Positions 16,162 to 20,196 of a DNA stretch of 20,196 bases are shown piece after piece; within the stretch, counting starts at the first letter, position 1, and every line of letters begins with the position of its first letter. A program made the translations under genes and the position numbers. Source of the stretch: an uncultured Fusicatenibacter sp. (lineage in GTDB: Bacteria > Bacillota > Clostridia > Lachnospirales > Lachnospiraceae); contig CABUPZ010000043.1 of NCBI GenBank assembly GCA_902493585.1, positions 1-20,196 on the forward strand. Reading direction: 5' to 3'. The notes under the pieces were generated by a model. That model saw only the letters and a list, made by a program, of their open reading frames with translations. It was not told the origin of the DNA and did not search any database.

Positions 16162-16282
16162 CATCGGAGACGGATCATTTTGTTGGAGATTGCTCTGATT
16201 TTGTCATAAAAAAAATAAAAAAAGGAAAAGACAGCCTGTGTCAGACTTTGACACGGGCTGTCTGATGGAAAAGGAGAAGAAC
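16162..16282. other. Gap between the ArdC-like gene and the mob region
   Basis: A 121-base stretch. A weak promoter-like pair, TTGGAG (16183-16188) and CATAAA (16205-16210), is 16 bases apart, followed by an A-rich tract and then the copy 3 hairpin. It could start mob-region transcription, but the match is poor. No small gene is visible. Confidence 0.3.
16230..16262. repeat. Copy 3 of the palindrome, extended to a 14-bp hairpin in the intergenic gap
   Basis: The 23-bp core (16235-16257) is the reverse complement of copy 2 with one mismatch. Flanking bases extend the arms to GACAGCCTGTGTCA and TGACACGGGCTGTC, 14 bp with one G-U type mismatch and loop GACTT. Read on the - strand it is followed by a T-rich tract (revcomp of 16203-16229), so it could stop transcription entering from the right. 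On the + strand it lies just before the ribosome site of the next gene. Confidence 0.85.
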
Positions 16283-16642
16283 ATGAACCTGGAAGAAAAA
16301 ATCAAAAAAAGTGATATGGATCTGGAAAAAGCAAAACGCCGCCTGGAGAAAATCCAGCAGGAAAACCAGCGGTTAAAGGAACTGAAAGCGAAAAAAGAAA
16401 AAGAAGAAAGAGAAAAACGCCAGATGAATCTTGGGGCATTTATGGAACAGTATCTTGGAACCATTGATTTTCATGATCCCAAATTTCTGGAATTTCTTGA
16501 CTTCGTGAAAGAAGATTTTGTGAAAAATGATTCTGCAGAAACCACGGATCGAGAGGAAGAATGTCAAAACAGTGAATCGCTGGAAGCTGTTGAATCAGCA
16601 CCAGAACAGCAAAATAATGATTCCTCTGGGTACGGATTTTGA
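16283..16642 (+). CDS. Small coiled-coil accessory protein (DUF3847-like)
   Basis: ATG 16283 has AAGGAG six bases upstream (16271-16276). A longer in-frame GTG start at 16238 would lie inside the palindrome and is rejected. The product has 119 residues. The first 55 (MNLEEKIKKSDMDLEKAKRR, then LEKIQQENQRLKELKAKKEK) form a strongly charged coiled coil. A short compact segment, GAFMEQYLGTIDFHDPKFLE, follows, then an acidic, disordered tail. Small coiled-coil proteins of this kind, some called DUF3847, stand near relaxase genes in Clostridia mobile elements. The likeness is by general pattern, so a relaxosome role is inference. Confidence 0.65.
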   Translation: MNLEEKIKKSDMDLEKAKRRLEKIQQENQRLKELKAKKEKEEREKRQMNLGAFMEQYLGTIDFHDPKFLEFLDFVKEDFVKNDSAETTDREEECQNSESLEAVESAPEQQNNDSSGYGF

Positions 16643-16681
16643 AAATAAAAATCAAAAATGAAAGAGAGCGTGAGAAGAAAT

Positions 16682-16936
16682 ATGGCAGACGAAAAGAAAA
16701 TTCAGTTGACACTCACGAATGAAAAGCTGATTGAAAAAATCGAAAAATATTCGGCTTATGGATTTTCCAGCCGCAAAGAATTGATAAGCGCGGCAATCCT
16801 GGCGTATGAAAATACGCTGATTGTGGAAGAGAGAAATGAAAAACTGATGAAGGACTTCGCAGAAGAATTTCGGCGAATTTCGGAAAAAAGGGAGGGGGAA
16901 AAGAAACGTGCAAGCCTTGAAAATGAGTATTTATGA
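16682..16936 (+). CDS. Ribbon-helix-helix-like small protein
   Basis: I take ATG 16682 (MADEKKIQLTLTNEKLIEKI), with a GAGAAGA site upstream, over ATG 16658, which has none. The product has 84 residues. KIQLTL would be the DNA-contacting strand, followed by two helices (EKLIEKIEKYSAYG and SSRKELISAAILAYEN). That is the MetJ/Arc/CopG arrangement of dimeric repressors and relaxosome accessory proteins. A charged helical tail follows. It stands directly before the candidate oriT and motif array, which would be natural binding targets, either for nicking support or for autoregulation of the mob genes. The targets are inferred. Confidence 0.65.
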   Translation: MADEKKIQLTLTNEKLIEKIEKYSAYGFSSRKELISAAILAYENTLIVEERNEKLMKDFAEEFRRISEKREGEKKRASLENEYL

Positions 16937-16949
16937 TGCGTTTATTTCT

Positions 16950-17020
16950 ATATCCTGGGGTCTTAGGGGCCGCCCCTAACAAGGTGCATTTTGTAATGCA
17001 AAATGCGTATCTTGCTAATG
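16950..17020 (+). other. Candidate origin of transfer (oriT)
   Basis: In a 443-base gap before mobC. First, a perfect palindrome: TTAGGGGC (16963-16970), one C, GCCCCTAA (16972-16979). Next, an inverted repeat GCATTTTG (16986-16993) and CAAAATGC (16999-17006), with flanking CAAG and CTTG that could extend it. TATCTTGC (17008-17015) follows at once and resembles the YATCCTG/Y nic sites of IncP/VirD2-type relaxases, which would cut after G17014. A second nic-like word, TATCCTGG, lies at 16951-16958. An inverted repeat just before nic, close to mobC and a MOBP-type relaxase, is the usual oriT layout. The cut position is predicted, not shown. Confidence 0.65.
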
Positions 17021-17049
17021 AACAATCAATTTTCTGTGATATGGGGAAA

Positions 17050-17331
17050 TTTCCGGATTTGGAGTATCAGAAAAAAAGGAATACTCCAGATCTGATAGTA
17101 TAGGGTCTCCAGATTTGGAGTATTTTCAGAAAGGGCTTATCGGAAAATACTCCTGTAAGTTCACGATTCGGAAATCGGACAAAAGAAAAATTTCCGGATT
17201 TGGAACACCAGGAAAAGATAAATACTCCAGATCTGACAGTACAGGGTCTCCAGATTTGGAGTATTTTCAGAAAAGGCTTGTCGAAAAATACTCCAAATCC
17301 GGAAAAATGGAAGTTTCCGGATTTGGAGTAT
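17050..17331. repeat. Motif array: two 104-bp direct repeats and a perfect 18-bp inverted repeat
   Basis: Segments 17050-17153 and 17191-17294 align without gaps at about 88% (12 differences), 141 bases apart. A third partial copy starts at 17314. Within them, a motif like GGATTTGGAGTAT occurs nine times in strictly alternating orientation, starting at 17055, 17081, 17111, 17147, 17196, 17222, 17252, 17288 and 17319; the copy at 17147 is only the ATACTCC half and the copy at 17196 is diverged. The last two form a perfect 18-bp inverted repeat (17288-17305 and 17314-17331) with an 8-base loop. It is probably a binding array for MobC, relaxase or the RHH-like protein, or a set of single-strand hairpins used in processing. 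Confidence 0.85.
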
Positions 17332-17379
17332 CGGGCAATCGAGGAAAGTAGAGGATTTTGCAGAAAAGGGAAAGGCAGC

Positions 17380-17757
17380 ATGGGAAGAAAAAAGAAAAAA
17401 ACAGACACAACGGAAAAGCTATCGTGTAATCTTATTGTCCGCATTACTGAGAATGAAAGAGAGCAATTAAAGACGCACGCGGTCGAAAGAGGATTCCAGG
17501 ACACAGCCAAATATTGCAGGATGATTTTGCGGAATTATGAAGTTATGAACTGGTCAGACCTGAACCGTGAACTGCAGAAATTAAAATATGAGATCAACAA
17601 CATGGAAAGCATGTTAAACCAAATTGATAAAAACGTTTCTTACAGCACCTATCCCAAAGAGACGGAACAACGTTTTCACGACTGCGTAAATCAAATGAAG
17701 GAAATGTCACAAAAATTGGAAAGGCTGCTGGAAACCAAAGAAAAGAATGGGGCGTGA
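17380..17757 (+). CDS. MobC-like relaxosome accessory protein
   Basis: The frame runs upstream through the repeat array, but ATG 17380 (MGRKKKKTDTTEKLSCNLIV) is the sensible start, with AAAGG a few bases before it. The 125-residue product has a very basic N-terminus, a strand-like CNLIVRIT, then ENEREQLKTHAVERGFQDTA, an RHH-type helix pair, and a C-terminal coiled coil (LNRELQKLKYEINNMESMLN). This matches MobC proteins, which bind oriT, help open it and assist relaxase nicking. It overlaps the relaxase start by 11 bases, so the two are coupled. The array just upstream could also be its operator. Confidence 0.8.
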   Translation: MGRKKKKTDTTEKLSCNLIVRITENEREQLKTHAVERGFQDTAKYCRMILRNYEVMNWSDLNRELQKLKYEINNMESMLNQIDKNVSYSTYPKETEQRFHDCVNQMKEMSQKLERLLETKEKNGA

Positions 17758-19138
17758 AAATGTGGCGATCACAAAATTGATGCATGTGAAAGAAAGAAAA
17801 AACGGAAATCCACATGGCGGAATGTACGATTGTATCAAATATATTATTGATCCGGAAAAGACGGAGAACTATTGGATCGGAGGAAATGCCGGAACGAAAA
17901 CAGATCAAGTGTATCAAAATTTTATGGAAACCAAAAGAGATTTTCAAAAGCTGGATGGAAGGCAATGCTATCATTTCGTTATCAGTTTCCGGCCGGGAGA
18001 GACCGATCCGGTTACTGCTTATAATGTCGCACAGGAATTCTGCGAAAAATATCTGGGAAATCATTATCAATATATTTTTGCGGTACATACCGACCATGAA
18101 CATCTGCATGCGCATATCGTGTTTAACAGCGTCAGCATTGTGGATGGCATAAAATACCATTATGCAGACGGGGACTGGAAAAAGTACATACAGCCGGTTA
18201 CCGATTCTATTACTGCAAAGTATGGCCTTTCACCGCTGACCTACGAAGAAAAAAGAAAAGGAATAGACTATGGCGCATGGCTTGCCAGCAAAACGAAGAT
18301 GGGATCATTGCAGGAAGATATTGATTATGCAATTAAGCATGCGGCAACCTACCAGCAATTTTTCAGGATCATGGAAAGAAAATACAAAATCCGCAGCGGT
18401 TATTCACAAAAATGGCAGTCAGAATACCTTACCTTCAAAAATGATAAGATGCCGCGTGGGTTTCGAAGTTACTCGCTGGGGAAAGCTTATACGGTGGACG
18501 CCATCAAGCAAAGGATCGCCATGAAAGATTTCCGTCCGGAAAAGCAGCTGGTAAATTATTATGTCCCTCCAGTAAGAAAATGGACATCCAATGTTTCCGG
18601 AAGCTGGAAAAAGAAAAATGGCAGTTATCTTACTCCATACCAAAAAAAGTATATGTATTACTACTGGCAGATCAAAAAATCTGAGAGAAAATTTTCTGGC
18701 GGACGCGGCGTACAAAAGACCTCAAGACAGGCAGAAGAGATGCTGCGCTGCCTGAGATATATCATCCGGGAAGGAATTCATGGGGAAGAAGATTTGAAAG
18801 GACGGAGAAAGCAGCTTCGTGAAAGGAAAGATTATTATGAGATGCAGATGAAGATGACGATGCCAGATTCAGAGATGCAGGAAGTAAAGAAAGTCCTGAC
18901 AAGATACAACTATCTGATCCATTATATCGAAACACATAACGATGATAAAGTTGGGACATATGAAAATGAACTGGACGAGTTGGAAGAAAAATATCCGATC
19001 GATGAATTGATGGAAACGGAACAGAGAAGGCGGGAAAGAAATGAAGAAACGAAAGAACAGCTGAAACGGATCAAGAGTGAGCAGATGATGCTCCGAAAAA
19101 TCCGGAGCAATGACAAGAAGAGAGGCATTGTGTTATGA
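17747..19138 (+). CDS. MOBP-type relaxase (MobA/VirD2 family)
   Basis: A 463-residue relaxase that nicks oriT, stays on the 5' end and leads the strand out. The N-terminal domain has a candidate catalytic tyrosine in CIKYIIDPEKTE (Y32; Y27 is an alternative). It also has the metal-binding histidines in HTDHEHLHAHIVFN (H114, H121 and H123 the likely ligands, with D116 and N127). Beyond about residue 165 a conserved-looking region, RGFRSYSLGKAYTVDAIKQR, is shared with Clostridia mobilisation proteins. The C-terminus is a charged helical tail (ELDELEEKYPIDELMETEQR) that could carry the secretion signal. No helicase or primase domain is present. A GTG at 17762 is an alternative start. The stop overlaps the next ATG. 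Confidence 0.92.
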   Translation: MGRENVAITKLMHVKERKNGNPHGGMYDCIKYIIDPEKTENYWIGGNAGTKTDQVYQNFMETKRDFQKLDGRQCYHFVISFRPGETDPVTAYNVAQEFCEKYLGNHYQYIFAVHTDHEHLHAHIVFNSVSIVDGIKYHYADGDWKKYIQPVTDSITAKYGLSPLTYEEKRKGIDYGAWLASKTKMGSLQEDIDYAIKHAATYQQFFRIMERKYKIRSGYSQKWQSEYLTFKNDKMPRGFRSYSLGKAYTVDAIKQRIAMKDFRPEKQLVNYYVPPVRKWTSNVSGSWKKKNGSYLTPYQKKYMYYYWQIKKSERKFSGGRGVQKTSRQAEEMLRCLRYIIREGIHGEEDLKGRRKQLRERKDYYEMQMKMTMPDSEMQEVKKVLTRYNYLIHYIETHNDDKVGTYENELDELEEKYPIDELMETEQRRRERNEETKEQLKRIKSEQMMLRKIRSNDKKRGIVL

Positions 19139-20130
19139 AAAAAATGGTATATGATGAAGCGGAGATCAAACGGTTCACCGCGCCAATGGAGGAACCGATG
19201 AGACATCAGATCCAGGATGCAATGAATTTAAAAATTCCAAAAGAATATATCCAGGTTTTGGTCAATAAAAAATTTAATTTTTATTCGCGGGCTTATCTGA
19301 TCGGGTGCATTTTGGATCAGGAAAGCATGGAGGGTATTCAGCGGCTGGCAAAAAAAGAAAGCGCGGAAGAAATGTGCCTGGAGAGACGGAGGCTGCAGGA
19401 AAAAACTTTCCTTCAGGAGAGTCCGGTCTTCCGGGAGTATAAAAAAATGGCAGAGGTGTATCGGGAACAGATTGAAAGGGTAAAAAAGGATCAGCAGCAA
19501 TACCAAGATACACTGCGTTTGCTGAATGAAATTACTGTCAAGAGGGAAAAAGAGGAACCTGGGGAAACGGAAGTACAGAAAAATTCAGTGGATCAAAAGG
19601 ATATCTTCCTGGAAGACGAAAATAAGAAACTGCGAAGCCTTACCATACAATTAGAATATGACCTTCAAGAAGTAAAGGAAAAATTGACCGTTGCTTCCCA
19701 AGCTTTACAAGAGGAACAGAAAGAAAAAGAGCAGCTCCAGCGAAGACTGCGTTTTATGTCTGGAGTGCTTTCTGAATCAGAGATGGTGGATCAGGAAGAG
19801 ACAAGTCTGGTCGTTTGGAATGGAAAACAAGCAGAAGATGGTTTATTAATTTTCAAACCGGTAAACCAGCTTGTTTGTTACCTGAAAAGGCGAAAAAGAA
19901 GAAGAGCAGAAAAAGATCGAAGAGCATTCATGACAGATTTTGTAAAAAGAAAGAGTTCCGAGCCGGATCAGGTTGATTTTCTGATGGAACTTTACCGGGA
20001 GGGATGGAGGATGGAAGATCTGAAAAAGATTTCTGAATGTGAGAAGATCGACGAAATGAAACAGAGGAAAGAAGATATCGAGAGGGCAAGGAGTTATCAA
20101 AAAATACTGGAAAGAGAAATGAAGCAATAA
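19135..20130 (+). CDS. Coiled-coil protein coupled to the relaxase, function unknown
   Basis: A 331-residue soluble protein joined to the relaxase gene by an ATGA overlap. The N-terminal 75 residues (MKKMVYDEAEIKRFTAPMEE onward) look folded, with YIQVLVNKKFNFYSRAYLIG. Residues about 82-205 are a long, highly charged coiled coil. A short strand-rich part, SLVVWNGKQAEDGLLIF, and a basic KRRKRRRAEKDRR patch follow. The C-terminal stretch DQVDFLMELYREGWRMEDLK, together with ISECEKIDEMKQ, may be a small helical domain. There is no membrane segment or enzyme motif. Tight coupling to the relaxase suggests a relaxosome or transfer-signal partner. The 66 bases after it show no terminator. Confidence 0.75.
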   Translation: MKKMVYDEAEIKRFTAPMEEPMRHQIQDAMNLKIPKEYIQVLVNKKFNFYSRAYLIGCILDQESMEGIQRLAKKESAEEMCLERRRLQEKTFLQESPVFREYKKMAEVYREQIERVKKDQQQYQDTLRLLNEITVKREKEEPGETEVQKNSVDQKDIFLEDENKKLRSLTIQLEYDLQEVKEKLTVASQALQEEQKEKEQLQRRLRFMSGVLSESEMVDQEETSLVVWNGKQAEDGLLIFKPVNQLVCYLKRRKRRRAEKDRRAFMTDFVKRKSSEPDQVDFLMELYREGWRMEDLKKISECEKIDEMKQRKEDIERARSYQKILEREMKQ

Positions 20131-20196
20131 GCAAAATTCCCACATTATATAATACGGTTCAAAAGATGAATTGTTACATGGAATCTAGTAAAAATT

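Noticed and set aside
16238..16282. GTG-started N-terminal extension of the coiled-coil accessory protein
   Set aside because: It would begin inside the palindrome without a ribosome site, while ATG 16283 has a well-spaced AAGGAG.
17115..17351. 78-residue + strand frame within the array
   Set aside because: It is a translation of the repeats without a convincing ribosome site, and it overlaps the likely binding array.
17067..17510. 147-residue - strand frame with internal peptide repeats
   Set aside because: The peptide repeats are only the DNA repeats of the array read in frame, and the frame runs antisense into mobC; no ribosome site is evident.

Overview
The window looks like the transfer backbone of an integrative conjugative element (or large conjugative plasmid) from a gut Clostridia, most likely Lachnospiraceae. 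The grounds are moderate GC, strong AGGAGG-type ribosome sites, and a gene set of the type first named in Clostridioides difficile Tn1549/CTn-like elements (PrgI-type VirB3, VirB4, NlpC/P60 hydrolase, PcfB-like protein, VirD4, MobC, MOBP-type relaxase). Every gene I accept is on the + strand, and many overlap by ATGA or a few bases, as in one long transfer operon. I see no integrase, replication gene, rRNA, tRNA or CRISPR array, so the element ends lie outside the window. All family assignments come from reading motifs by eye; no database search was run.

Region 1 (1-8120) is the mating channel: a VirB2/Maff2-like pilin cut by the left edge, a VirB6-like polytopic protein, a PrgI/VirB3-like protein, the VirB4 ATPase with a C-terminal winged-helix-like tail, and a 796-residue membrane protein that carries a transglycosylase-like and an NlpC/P60 domain. 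These are followed by a 47-residue small protein, a RadC/JAB-domain protein and a membrane-anchored protein of unknown function.

Region 2 (8145-10850) is accessory: an ArdA-like antirestriction fragment, a DUF5688-type protein, a small coiled-coil protein, and a minimal nucleotidyltransferase/HEPN toxin-antitoxin pair. The pair has its own promoter (9842-9870) and its own terminator (10781-10821), so it reads as a self-contained cargo cassette set into the transfer operon.

Region 3 (10850-16161) is DNA delivery: a PcfB-like protein with a duplicated domain and a C-terminal FtsK-gamma-like winged helix, the VirD4 coupling protein, a 130-residue unknown protein with a TTG start, and an ArdC-like/zinc metallopeptidase protein.

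Region 4 (16162-20196) is DNA processing: two small accessory proteins (coiled coil; ribbon-helix-helix-like), a candidate oriT (two palindromes beside a TATCTTGC nic-like site), and an array of nine alternately oriented copies of a GGATTTGGAGTAT-like motif. MobC, the relaxase and a coiled-coil protein follow. The likely scheme is that relaxase and MobC nick at oriT, the PcfB-like protein and VirD4 dock the complex, and the VirB-like channel with its wall hydrolase exports the strand.

The most unusual signals are a 23-bp palindrome present three times, twice inside coding sequence in the same reading phase; the FtsK-gamma-like fusion next to the coupling protein; and the alternating inverted-motif array beside oriT.
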